Assembly: GCF_050003625.1 (NCBI RefSeq)
Contig: NC_134398.1
Span: 104,014,404 to 104,078,403 of the forward strand
Source: Haematobia irritans
Lineage: Eukaryota; Arthropoda; Insecta; Diptera; Muscidae
Direction of reading: 5' to 3'
DNA: 64,000 nt
The notes below the pieces were generated by a model. The model was not told the origin of the DNA and made no database searches. It saw nothing but the letters and a program-made list of their open reading frames with translations. Positions 54,576 through 64,000 of the stretch are shown here, piece after piece. The translations under genes were made by a program, and so were the position numbers. Numbering within the stretch: the first letter of the stretch is position 1; each line of letters begins with the position of its first letter.

Positions 54576-57234
54576 GGCTGCATGTGCTGCCTTAAAAGTT
54601 CTCCTGATGAAAGGGGACATAGACATAGTTCTTATTCAAGAACCATATGTTTATAGAAACAAAATATGTGTATTAAGTACTCCGGGGTTCAAACTATTGC
54701 AGTATACTGGTAATGATGTAATTCGAGCCTGTATAATTGCTAAAAACGAGCTTAACTTGTTTCTGCTTCCTTCAATGTGCAATGCAGACACTGTCGTTGC
54801 CAGTTTAGAAATAGCCAAATGCAAATATTGGGTATCTTCGGTCTATATGGGACATGACAGGGAGATGCCTCCATGTGCCGTTAAGACCTTAGTTGAGGAG
54901 TCACTGAAAACAAAGACGAAACTCATTATGGGATGCGATGCGAATGCGCATCATAGTATATGGGGAAGTAGTGATACTAATGCAAGGGGAGAGTCGCTAA
55001 TAGACTTTATTTTGCGTACTAATCTGGTAGTGTGCAACAAGGGAGATGCCCCAACCTTTGTCACTAAAAACAGGCAAGAGGTTTTGGACATCACCTTGGC
55101 CTCGCAAGAACTGAATGAAATGATATCTGAGTGGCATGTTTTAAGTGAACACAGCTTCTCAGATCATCGCTACATCAGTTTCAAATTTGATGTTCATAAA
55201 ACCAAGACCATATTTCCGCCAAATGTTAGGAAAGCTGACTGGAATAGGTATAGGGAATCCTTCAATATGATGATACCGGAGACAAATATGAGCACTGTAC
55301 AAGTTATCGAACACGCAGTGGAGAGGATTTCTAAGGCCTTCAACATTTCACTGAAAGCTGCATGCCCTAAAGGGAAGCCAAGGGGGAAAAATCGACCACC
55401 ATGGTGGTCTACGGAGTTAGGTAATATGCGGAAATCGTGCAGGAAGCTCTTTAACAAAGCAAAGTCCACCAGAGCTCCTGTGGATTGGGACGCTTACAAG
55501 AAGAATCTGAGAGGATACAAGCGAGAACTGAGAAAGGCTCAGCATAACTCTTGGAATGATTACTGCAGCAGCATTGAGAATACGTCCGAGGCTTCCAGAC
55601 TACGGAAGGTTCTAGCATGCACCAACTCCGCTCCAGGTTTCATTAAAACATCGGAGGGCAATTGGACAACGTCCAGTGAGGAGACGCTGGAGGTACTATT
55701 GGACACACATTTTCCAGGAAATCAGACGGTTGAACCATGTAATGGCGGTGCCACAGTGGCTCAGCGGTCGTTTCCTATCGAGGAAATTGTATCAGAATCT
55801 AGAATAAAATGGGCGTTAAATAGCTTTGGATCATTCAAATCCCCCGGACCTGATGGAATTACTCCGGCGGAGTTAAAAGCGGTGGCTGACAGAATTATCC
55901 CCTGGTTGTCGGCGATATATGTAGGATGTATCAACTTAGCATATATTCCACGAAAGTGGAGAGAATCAAAAGTCGTTTTCATACCTAAAGCGGGAAAAGC
56001 CTCTCACTCGAATGCGAAGGATTTCCGACCAATCAGCTTATCATCATTCCTACTTAAGACTCTGGAGAGGATGATAGATATTTATCTTAGAACTAGCGTC
56101 GATTCAAGTTTGCTCTCGAAACGACAACATGCATACTCGAAAGGCAGGTCTACTGAGACCGCATTACATGAACTAGTCAGCTTTATTGAAAGCTCACTAT
56201 CTGTCAAAGAATACACAATCGTGGCATATCTAGACATCGAAGGAGCGTTCAATAACGTCCATCCGAGCTCGATATTAAATGGACTGACAACTCTGAATGT
56301 TGATCCAGGTATACTTAGGCTGTTAGACGAACTTCTAAGGAAGAGACGCATTTCAGCCACACTAGGACAAGCAAACATACAAAGGTATGTGAACAGAGGC
56401 ACTCCTCAAGGAGGAGTTCTATCACCTCTTCTTTGGAATGTTGCTATAAACGACCTTCTGGTTTCCCTAGAAAAAGAAAGGATACAAGTGGTGGCATACG
56501 CAGATGATGTGGCGCTAGCAGTCAGGGGAAAATTCCCATCAACAGTTAGAGATATTATACAGAGAGCCCTCCGGATGACTGAGAAATGGGCGAAAGATAA
56601 TGGTCTTGGGGTAAATCCTGCAAAGACAGAACTAGTCATGTACTGCAAAGATCGCAAAACTCCCACGGTTAGGCCCATATCCTTAGGGGGTATTGAAATT
56701 CCCTTTAGGGAGTGTGCAAAATACCTTGGCGTTATTTTGGACAGGAAGCTGAACTTTAAGCTTAATATTGAAGAAAGGGCGAGGAAAGCAACGGTAGCTT
56801 TATACTCGTGCAAAAAGGCAATAGGGAAAAAATGGGGACTAAAACCAAAAATTGTACATTGGCTATACACGGCAGTGGTTAGACCTATAATGCTATATGG
56901 TGTTGTAGTCTGGTGGCCGGCACTTCAGAAACCGACTGGTTTAGATAAAGTTCAGCGTATGGCGTGTTTGTGTATCTCAGGTGCATTCAGCAAGACAGGA
57001 ACAAACTCCCTTAATGTCATACTGCATCTATTGCCTTTAGACATTTTGGCCAAACAGTCAGCTGCAACAACGGCTGTGCGGTTGCGCGAGCTATCGCTGT
57101 GGTCGGAAAAACGTTGCGGTCACAGTTCGGTCCTCAAAATAATGCCAGATGTGCCTAACGTAGTGGATTACACTTTGGCGAGCCCACTTTTCGACAAAAA
57201 GTTTGAGACTCTAATTCCCAACAGTGAAGCGTAG
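54535..57234 (+). CDS. LINE-B ORF2: APE endonuclease and reverse transcriptase
   Basis: The first ATG is at 54535; the frame is open from 54520. The endonuclease spans roughly residues 5-220 (LQINLHHCKAA, IVLIQEPYVY, MGCDANAHHSIWGS, SDHRYISF). A linker has RPPWWSTELGNMRKSCRKLF. RT spans ~440-740 with VVFIPKAGK, DFRPISLSSFLLK, AYSKGRSTE, VAYLDIEGAFNNV, RGTPQGGVLSPLLWN and AYADDVALAV (YADD at 56497-56508). The endonuclease nicks target DNA and RT copies the RNA there. A TAG at 57232-57234 cuts the frame; the same frame continues with RNase H. Confidence 0.92.
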   Translation: MVLRILQINLHHCKAACAALKVLLMKGDIDIVLIQEPYVYRNKICVLSTPGFKLLQYTGNDVIRACIIAKNELNLFLLPSMCNADTVVASLEIAKCKYWVSSVYMGHDREMPPCAVKTLVEESLKTKTKLIMGCDANAHHSIWGSSDTNARGESLIDFILRTNLVVCNKGDAPTFVTKNRQEVLDITLASQELNEMISEWHVLSEHSFSDHRYISFKFDVHKTKTIFPPNVRKADWNRYRESFNMMIPETNMSTVQVIEHAVERISKAFNISLKAACPKGKPRGKNRPPWWSTELGNMRKSCRKLFNKAKSTRAPVDWDAYKKNLRGYKRELRKAQHNSWNDYCSSIENTSEASRLRKVLACTNSAPGFIKTSEGNWTTSSEETLEVLLDTHFPGNQTVEPCNGGATVAQRSFPIEEIVSESRIKWALNSFGSFKSPGPDGITPAELKAVADRIIPWLSAIYVGCINLAYIPRKWRESKVVFIPKAGKASHSNAKDFRPISLSSFLLKTLERMIDIYLRTSVDSSLLSKRQHAYSKGRSTETALHELVSFIESSLSVKEYTIVAYLDIEGAFNNVHPSSILNGLTTLNVDPGILRLLDELLRKRRISATLGQANIQRYVNRGTPQGGVLSPLLWNVAINDLLVSLEKERIQVVAYADDVALAVRGKFPSTVRDIIQRALRMTEKWAKDNGLGVNPAKTELVMYCKDRKTPTVRPISLGGIEIPFRECAKYLGVILDRKLNFKLNIEERARKATVALYSCKKAIGKKWGLKPKIVHWLYTAVVRPIMLYGVVVWWPALQKPTGLDKVQRMACLCISGAFSKTGTNSLNVILHLLPLDILAKQSAATTAVRLRELSLWSEKRCGHSSVLKIMPDVPNVVDYTLASPLFDKKFETLIPNSEA

Positions 57235-58116
57235 TGTACACGGACCCCGGGGAATAAAAGATATATAGATTTCTACACTGATGGCTCAAAATTGGATGGC
57301 CAAGTGGGTTTCGGAGTATATTCTAAAGATCTGGAACTTCGAATAGCGAAAAGATTACCTGATCACTGTAGTGTTTTTCAGGCTGAAATATTAGCAATAA
57401 GAGAAGTGGTGAATTGGCTGAGAAGTAATGCTCCAAGCAATATTGGCATTAATATATACTCAGACAGTCAACCTGCAATAAAATCCTTGGACTCTGTGTT
57501 CCTCAACTCGAAAACGGCCATCGACTGCCGCAAATCTCTCAATGAGGTGGCTGAGCAGCACAATATTCACCTAGTATGGGTGCCTGGCCACAGGAACATA
57601 CCGGGGAACTGCGAAGCAGATGAGCTAGCAAGGCTAGGAACTACCTTACATATTCCAGGGGAACTAGAATCTGTTGGTGTGCCTCTGGCTACCTGCAAGC
57701 TCTTACTGCGTGAGAAGGCTGTCATGATGGCAAATGTTCGATGGGAGAATTGTAAGGGTTGTAACGACACCAAGCAAATATGGCCCCATTTCAACTTAAA
57801 CCGCACACTAGATATGCTAGTGTTCTCGAGACGCCAGATATCACTCCTGATATCTGCTATAACGGGTCGCTGCCTGATAGGCGATTTTGCAAAAACTATT
57901 GGTGCGAAGTATAATGACTATTGTATGAGCTGTCATGATGCGGAGGAAAAGGAATCAATAAAACACCTCTTGTGTGAGTGTTCTGCATTTTGTGTAAGGC
58001 GTAAGCAAATTTTAGGGGCATATAGCTTCAGATTACTAGCGGACCTGGAAAACGTTAACTTAAGCAGTCTGCTAATGTTTTTGGAACAATCTGGTTGGTT
58101 CAACAGAAGAAAATAA
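57235..58116 (+). pseudogene. LINE-B ORF2 continuation: RNase H
   Basis: It is in the same frame as ORF2 after one TAG codon. RNase H motifs are DFYTDGSKLD (Asp at 57280), VFQAEILAIREVV (Glu at 57385), IYSDSQPAIKSL (Asp at 57463) and VPGHRNIPGNCEADELAR (Asp at 57619). A C-terminal Cys/His cluster follows (CMSCHDAEEKESIKHLLCEC). All RNase H catalytic residues are present. Without readthrough of the stop it is not made. Confidence 0.88.
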
Positions 58117-58178
58117 TCGAGAAGGTTCAACGGTTAATACTAGATGTGCCCATATGTAATAGGTACTTTTAGTTAATG

Positions 58179-58252
58179 TGGTATCACAATGGACTGAATA
58201 GTCTAAGTGAGCCTGAATCTTAATCGGGCTGCCACTTTAACCTAACCTAACC
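58179..58252 (+). repeat. LINE-B 3' tail shared with the SINE
   Basis: gtggtatcacaatggactga ... cgggctgccactttaacctaacctaacc. The same tail, with minor changes, ends the SINE at 52392-52467 (minus). Confidence 0.9.
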
Positions 58253-58507
58253 TACGGTGTTCTCACCAAGCATGTTTTGGGGTTTGAAATGATTTCCCTT
58301 TATAAGCACTTCAAAACGAGACGTTTACGCCATACTAAAAAACAAGTTCAAAACACAAGTTTTCCTCCAAAACACGTCAATTTTATACGGTGTTCTCACC
58401 AAGCATGTTTTGGGGTTTGAAATGTTTTCCCTTTATAAGCACTTCAAAACGAGTAGTTTTCGCCATACTAAAAAAAGTTCAAGTTTTCCTCCAAAACACG
58501 TCAAAAT
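58253..58507. repeat. Two ~133-bp tandem units at the LINE-B target
   Basis: Units start at 58253 and 58386 with tacggtgttctcaccaagca. The LINE-B insertion lies at the start of unit 1. The next ~260 bases (58508-58769) show no gene. Confidence 0.8.
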
Positions 58508-58769
58508 TAGAATGTGAACCCAGCTAATTTGGAATATACCCCGAATAACATACCCTATTCAAAATATATGACAATATTGAAATAAGTTTCATAAAATAAA
58601 CAAAGGCTTTTAAGGACATGTGAAAATAACATACAATTTTTTTCCCTTTGCGTTCGCGGTAATTATTTGGACATAGGTTGCATATATGTGAATTTCGAGT
58701 AAATGTGAATTTCTTGTTTCCATGGTAACTGTCAAACTAAAACATCTCAACCCGATGTGAACGGTGAAC

Positions 58770-60008
58770 AGCGTTGCCGTTTTGGTCCGATCGGACCAAA
58801 ATTGGTCCAAAAGATTTCTAATTTTTAAATTTGGTCCGATGGTCAGAACAAACAGAATTTGGTCCACTTTGGTCCATTTTCATAAATTTGGTTTCTATCA
58901 CATATTAAATAGTAGATGGTGCACCGCAAAGAATATTGTCGGGAGGCCAAATATTTCACATGCTTAAAATACGAATTTTGCTTAGAATAGAAGACGTATT
59001 TCTCGGAAAAAAAGTTTTTCCTTGTCTAAAAGCCTCTAAACTTTTCAATGAAGTCTGTTTATCCTTATAGCTAAGTGATTCGACATAAAAATGTGTATCC
59101 TAACATGAATGCAAATTTCGTTTGAATGAAGTCAAAATGGATTTAATATTTCTGAAAAAATCTTCAAAATTAATAAAATGTTTCAACACATTGTTTTAAA
59201 GTCATTATACCCTAAACCACATAGTGGTTAGGGTATAATAAGTTTGATCTGCCAAAAAATGTGACTACAACAAATATTGATTTTAGACCCCATAAAATAT
59301 ATACCGATCGACTCAGAATCACCTCCTGAGTCGATCCAGCGCTTGGTGTCCGTCCGTCCATCCGTCCGTCTGTCCATGTATTTGTTGTTCACAGGATTTC
59401 GGTCGCAATTATTAACCGATTTTGATGAAATTTGGTACAGGGAGTTTTTTTGGGCACAAGGACGAACGTTATTGAATTTGGAAGAAATCGGATCAAATTT
59501 AGATATAGCTCCAATATATATGTATTGCCCGATTTCGACAAATGGGGTCACGTTGCACTTTTTTACTAACCGATCGTCGTCAAATTTAGCACAAAATAAT
59601 CTTCTGTGTCACCCTTTAAGCCTGAAAATTTCATCGAAATCGGTTCAGATTTAGATATAGGTCCCATATATATGTATCGCCCGATTTTGCCAAATTAGGT
59701 CATAAAATCCTTATTTATCAACCGATCTTACTCAAAGTTGGCGAAATGTAATCTTCTATAGCACTAACTATATGTGCAAAAAATCATCGAAATCGGTTCA
59801 GATTTAGCTATAGCTCCCATATATGTACCGCCCGATTTTTCTAAATAAAATAAAACTCAATTGAACAAATAATACAATGTTTGTACTATAATTTTCTCGA
59901 AGAGGAGCGGAGCGGAGCGATTTTTTTTCTCGGAGCGGAGCGGTTTTTTTTTCTGCGGAGCGGGAGCGGAGCGGAGCGAAAAAAATGGACCGCTCCGGAT
60001 CCCTGGTT
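58770..60008 (-). mobile_element. hAT-derived block (end GGATCCCTG), inverted partial copy of 47557-48657
   Basis: From right to left it holds the CAGGGATCC terminus, GGAGCGG arms, a composite-repeat fragment (59205-59835) and the GGTCC-rich block, stopping at cagcgttgcc (58770), the same point where the 47557-48657 block ends. It truncates Gypsy-3 RT after FIDNYASL. No 8-bp TSD is found. Confidence 0.75.
59205..59835 (-). repeat. Composite dispersed repeat fragment, inverted
   Basis: Terminal hairpin taccctaaaccac/gtggttagggta, the tcgactcag hairpin, the (GTCC)n run and two ~160-bp units; the inverse of 47691-48200. Confidence 0.85.
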
Positions 60009-60560
60009 AGGGATGCATAATTGTCGATAAAGCGACGATACCAGCCTACTACACCTAAAAATCTTCGAAGCTCACGTACAGTCCCAGGAGGCTGCATATC
60101 CATAATGGCTGAGAAGGATCTGGTTTCATCACTCCCTCGCCAATTATGTATCCCAATATATTTAGGTCATCTAAATAAATGAAAACCATTTCCCTTAACT
60201 GAGGAGGTATTATGAGGTCCATCAACCTGCATAATGTCATGGGGGCATTAGTAAGACCAAAGGCATAACTACATATCTATACAGCGGACGGTTCGGTACG
60301 GTGAAGACTGTATAATTCCGGCTATCTTCGTCCAGTTCCACCTGCCAGAATGCATGTTTGAAGTCCAGAGAAGATATGTATCTAGCTTTCGGTAAACGAC
60401 TCAAAATTCCGTCAATTTTCGGAAGAGGATAAGCATCCTTAATCGTCACTGCATTTAGCTTCCGAGAATCTAGACACAGTCTCACTTTCCCCTCTTTATC
60501 TACCATGGCTACAGGGCTACTCCATGAGCAGTTCGGCGGCGCTATCTCAATTACTTTGAG
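60009..60560 (-). pseudogene. Gypsy-3 reverse transcriptase, truncated
   Basis: The minus frames encode NCSWSSPVAMVDK, VRLCLDSRKLNAVTIKDAYP, ISSLDFKHAFWQV, then after a frameshift near 60240 VFIYLDDLNIL (YLDD) and RRFLGVVGWYRRFIDNYASL. The conserved text between palm and thumb is partly lost near 60130. The hAT block ends it on the left; the jockey-like insertion separates it from its N-terminus on the right. Confidence 0.85.
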
Positions 60561-60571
60561 GGCCAACATTC

Positions 60572-61445
60572 TAATAAAGATGTAAAGTTATTGTTATATA
60601 AGTCAATGGTTCGATCTATTTTAAGCTATGGTGCACCAATCTGGTTCAATATTTCTCCCGCTTATATGGAAAGGCTCAGAAAATTTGAGAGAAAATGTTT
60701 GAGATCATGTACAAATCTTTTCAGATCAGCCCACACAAACTATACACACTTTGTATCCAATAAAATTCTCTATGATTCAGCGAATGTTAACAGAATAGAT
60801 AACTTTTTAATTAAAACAATAAGGAATCATATCCTCAAATGTACAAATAATGATACAAATAATTTAATATTGGCTCCGTATTATGCTGATGAATCATATA
60901 TATGTAATACACTTGAAACGGGATATGTCCCTCCAGAAGCCTTTCTGTATTTAGACAAAATGGGCTACATACAAAACAGTGAAGGTGTTCCACAGTTTTA
61001 TCATTTATTCAGAAGACCTAATGTAAAATCTTTCGACATTAACCTCAGAAATAGTAACGAACTACGATTTGATACAACAATAACTAAAAAGGATAGAATA
61101 GACTTTAGTAAGATACTCAAATTTTGGTGGTATAAACCATAATAAAATTACTTCTTTTTTAATCCTTGACTTCTCTTTACAATGCAAATAAAATAATGTT
61201 TTTGTACAGCTTTTCATTATATTGCACACTATATTAAGTAGTTCCAATGTAAACTTTATAACATATAAGTAATTGATAAAAACAAGAATGAATGTAGAAA
61301 ACATATATGTAATGTACTAGAGAGTTCGATGTCGGACCTGTGTATTTGAAGTACTATATTTACCTACTTTGTTTATTGGTAGTTTATACTTATGAGAAAT
61401 AATTAAATAAATAAACAAATTGAAAAAAAAAAAAAAAAAAAAAAA
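60572..61445 (+). mobile_element. 5'-truncated jockey-like LINE with poly(A)
   Basis: An 11-bp TSD ggccaacattc (60561-60571 and 61446-61456) flanks it. It ends in about 23 A residues after AATAAATAAA. Only the 3' end of ORF2 is present (60591-61142): LYKSMVRSILSYGAPIWFN and ERLRKFERKCLRSCTNLF, the post-RT region of jockey-type elements, 183 codons to a stop. It is inserted in Gypsy-3 pol on the opposite strand. Confidence 0.88.
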
Positions 61446-61456
61446 GGCCAACATTC

Positions 61457-62277
61457 GATCTATCTCAGAATGTAATTTCTTCTCAACGCCGGGCGACACT
61501 GAAAAATATCGTTGTTTCACCGGTCTGGAGTCGGGATAAAGTTCGATCTTATGTCTAAGGAGTTTTGTCCGGCCTAAGCCTTCGCTTTCATAAGACGGGA
61601 ATAAGGATATAACTTTCTGTAGCTTACTTTGTTCCGAGGAACTTAATTTATGCATAACTGGAAAATCATGTATATCATCCGCATCAAAACTAAACGATTC
61701 TAAAATCTTTCGTAGTAGTCCAAATTCAATAAAGAAATCGGCACCGAGATAATAGTCCTGACATAAATCGGGTATTACATAAATTCTCATTATTTTCGAA
61801 ACATTACGAAATCTGATTTCACCCTCAACATAACCAACTATTCGATGTGCGACCCCCCGCTGTCTTAACATTTTCATTCAAAGGTTTATATTTCTTGCCA
61901 CTCTCTATAAGGTCCTTAGCAGCTTTGTTCCCTATACACGTTATGGAAGCTCTCGAATCTAATAAAGCAAAAACATTTTCCCCAAGTACTTGTACATTAA
62001 TAAACGGTCTACAGTCCGTTAATTTTTCTATGGCACAAATCGATTCCCGAAGGAATTTCCTATTTCTCCTAATTTTATTCCAAAATGATTTAATTCTTTC
62101 ACAAGATCTTAAATATCTTTTGTCCTCTTTGTTCGTCGAATATATTCGTAACTCTTCACAAAATATTTCCGCTCTTTTCTTCTGATAATGTCTTTGGTGA
62201 TATGGTACTATTTGATATACTTTAACACGTTCCTCACATGACTGGCCAAATATCATATCGTTTTTTAATATAGTCAC
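61457..62277 (-). pseudogene. Gypsy-3 protease and RT start
   Basis: The minus strand encodes a basic N-terminal stretch, the protease site LLDSRASITCIG and, in another frame, YYLGADFFIEFG and GLGRTKLLRHKIELYP, then the RT start VKQRYFSVSPGVEKKLHSEI. The expected DSGA is DSRA here, which should inactivate the protease. The frame changes near 61850. Motif layout parallels Gypsy-2 (LLDSGATVSCLG, GLGRTKSEVHTI), so the two are relatives. Confidence 0.85.
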
Positions 62278-62296
62278 AGTCTGGGTAGATGATGTA

Positions 62297-62560
62297 CTAG
62301 TAGTTCATATCCTGTTTTCTAATTTTGTTTGGGGTACATTCGATTCGTTGTCTGCACCCCGCCTTTGGAGTTTCCCCGTTTCTGACAATAAGCACAGTTT
62401 GGCTTGAAATACCCTCTGCTCTGCATCCATAACAAAATATGTTGCGTTCTTCCATGCAGTCTACATAACGGCGGCCCTCCTTTCGGCAGTTCCAACATCT
62501 AGCTTTTTCTAATTCTGAAATACCAATCACATCCGATGTATCATTACCTAAATCATCAAT
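62297..62560 (-). pseudogene. Gypsy-3 Gag zinc-knuckle region
   Basis: CWNCRKEGRRYVDCMEER is a CCHC knuckle whose His is replaced by Arg. FCYGCRAEG begins a second knuckle. It lies between capsid and protease as expected, after a frameshift. Confidence 0.75.
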
Positions 62561-62639
62561 TCCATTTCGTTTACCTGCCTCCTAACAGGGTGAAGACAAG
62601 ATTTCTCTTTGTCATCTAGCAATGCTCCTCTTCGAAGTA

Positions 62640-63470
62640 TTAAGTGACGAATTTGAGCCACAGAAGTAAGATTTTGATCAAATAAATCCTTCCTGATCTT
62701 TGGACAAAGATTGTGACTAAAATATCTAATAACTCATGATCCGGAATGGGGTATATCAATCTATCACAGAGATATTGGACAGCGTTATAGAAATCATCGA
62801 ATCTTTCATTTTCCATCTGTCTTCTCTCACGAATCAATTCTTTTTTATCGCCATCTGAAAGGTGATCCTGGAAATGGGATCTCAAGGCATCGCATAATGA
62901 AGACCATTCTACTCTTTCAACAGAACGTCGATATCTCCAGTACCAATCTAATCCTCTACCACTAAAAAGAATATGTAAATGTTCACATAGAACCTCAAAA
63001 TCCCCACCTAGACTGTCATTCGTCAGGGCAATTACCATATAAATAAATTTATCAACTGGAATCTTATTTGAGTTGCCACAGTACGATATATTCCAACTCT
63101 GTACTAATTGAGCAATTCTACCACTACTATTAACGACAGAAGAAGCTAATGATTGTGGCTGGAAATTGTTTGGTGCTGGATAGCTTGGGTGAGAACTTTG
63201 AGTACGATGTAGTACACCTGGTTCAGTCTCTGAACGGCATTGATTCCTAATGGAATGGGACAAACCTGAATTTCTCATAGGTGAAAAATCATCCCTAGGC
63301 CAATCCGGTTCAGTTCCAACTGGTCTTTGTATCGTCAATTGACTTATTTGTTATGAAAGATTTCTAAAAGTATCTTGTATACTTTTAAATTCAGAATCTA
63401 ATTTATTTTCCAAAGATGCAATTTTAGATGTCAATTCAGAATTATCCGGAGGAAAAATATTGCTAGCCAT
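62640..63470 (-). pseudogene. Gypsy-3 Gag, capsid part
   Basis: The likely start is ATG at 63468-63470 (MASNIFPPDNSELTSK), with a helical N-terminus and an in-frame stop near 63350. From 63338 the frame runs on with a Pro/Ser-rich linker, then VDKFIYMVIALTND, FSGRGLDWYWRYRR, WSSLCDALRSHF and ERRQMENERFDDFYNAVQYL, typical of an insect gypsy capsid region. A frameshift near 62720 ends it. Confidence 0.75.
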
Positions 63471-63532
63471 TGCTGCATTATTGTTATCTTCTATTGCAAT
63501 TGCCTGCACGGTCTGATCTAAATTCGTGATTT

Positions 63533-63697
63533 CTTAATCCATTCTAATAAACAATTACGATGAAAATAGTGTAAGCAAGTTGTACGAACAATATTAGTCG
63601 ACTTTTCCAATGTATTACAACAAACTGAACACGCATCCAATCGACCGTTTCCTCGCGGCAAATTATTACCACTATGCCTTACGCATATTTTTCCGTT
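63533..63697 (-). pseudogene. RING-H2-like Cys/His cluster upstream of Gypsy-3 gag
   Basis: A ~55-codon open minus frame reads CSVCCNTLEKSTNIVRTTCL then HYFHRNCLLEWIKKS before a stop. C-x2-C, then C-x-H-x2-H-x2-C, then a Leu/Trp-containing helix is the first six ligands of a RING-H2 finger. The last C-x2-C pair is lost at the stop, after which only one Cys follows. No in-frame ATG is visible. It lies directly upstream of gag in the same strand. RING fingers act mostly as E3 ubiquitin ligases; the role here is unknown. Confidence 0.55.
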
Positions 63698-64000
63698 TTC
63701 TCAAAAAAAAATTAATACCTAATTACAAAATTTACCAACAAAAACAATAAATCGCAAATATTCATAACACTTAGGCTTTAAATCCAATCCATCACATATA
63801 GATTTATACCAAAATTCGTCCATAATAAACAAATCTATCTAATTACTTAATAAACTAGATATCACAGAATTCATTAACTTAACGGTCGAGAGCTCAAAAT
63901 CCATATCAACCTCGCACTTCCACTACAAGTTAATTCTCTCCTGATCTAAATATCTATCAAATACTTTGATATTTGAGTGAAAAGAATCGTAGAAATTTAT
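63698..64000. other. No gene recognised
   Basis: AT-rich DNA upstream of Gypsy-3 gag. It is probably the leader or 5' LTR of Gypsy-3; the outer LTR end is outside the window. Confidence 0.35.

Larger units (their letters stand above)
53255..58252 (+). mobile_element. LINE-B: near full-length LOA-like non-LTR retrotransposon
   Basis: The 11-bp TSD tacggtgttct (53244-53254 and 58253-58263) brackets a 5.0-kb element with a 5' UTR, ORF1, overlapping ORF2 (endonuclease, RT, RNase H) and a 3' tail ending in (CCTAA)n. An APE endonuclease plus C-terminal RNase H and an ORF1/ORF2 overlap fit the LOA clade; the I clade is the main alternative. ORF1 has a frameshift and ORF2 one internal stop. Confidence 0.9.

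Overview
The window looks like repeat-dense euchromatin or heterochromatin of a dipteran insect, probably a calyptrate (muscid-type) fly. The evidence is very AT-rich DNA, long (TA)n arrays, insect-type BEL/Pao, Ty3/gypsy, LOA-like and jockey-like retroelements, and short dispersed repeats of a style I associate with calyptrate flies; that species-level association is recollection and is untested. I see no single-copy host gene. Nearly everything is transposable elements nested inside one another, and for many of them target-site duplications (TSDs) or a reading frame that closes across the insertion give the boundaries.

Layout. 1-3430: ~152-bp tandem repeats, three ~247-bp tandem repeats, four (TA)n arrays, a minus-strand LOA-like LINE fragment and a Tc1/mariner-like MITE. 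3431-14378: one plus-strand LINE ('LINE-A'), decayed and split by four insertions (a 1.27-kb repeat, CAC-family copy A, a composite repeat that itself contains copy B, and a CACTCACG-rich element). 15300-51420: one minus-strand BEL/Pao pol gene ('BEL-1', about 3.4 kb of unique sequence) spread over 36 kb by Gypsy-2 (17591-28399), an 825-bp element, CAC-family copies C and D, the tandem Gypsy-1 (35737-47430) and a hAT-like element (47557-50659). 51436-52756: a direct repeat carrying two hammerhead ribozymes, then a tRNA-derived SINE. 53255-58252: a nearly complete LOA-like LINE ('LINE-B') with an 11-bp TSD. 58770-63700: a decayed minus-strand Gypsy-3, cut by a hAT-derived block and by a 5'-truncated jockey-like LINE with poly(A) and TSD.

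Elements that may still be functional or are informative: Gypsy-1 is a dimer with three LTRs and two internal regions. Its downstream copy has uninterrupted gag and pol, joined by what looks like a textbook -1 frameshift signal. LINE-B and the SINE at 52.4-52.7 kb share their 3' tail, the arrangement expected when a LINE mobilises a SINE. The CAC family (four long copies and one divergent copy) has 2-bp TSDs, CAC termini and a divergent pair of tRNA-like modules. The hammerhead at 51657-51725 has the full catalytic core; its partner at 52084-52152 has lost G8.

Most other short open frames are shadows of these elements or (TA)n artefacts.
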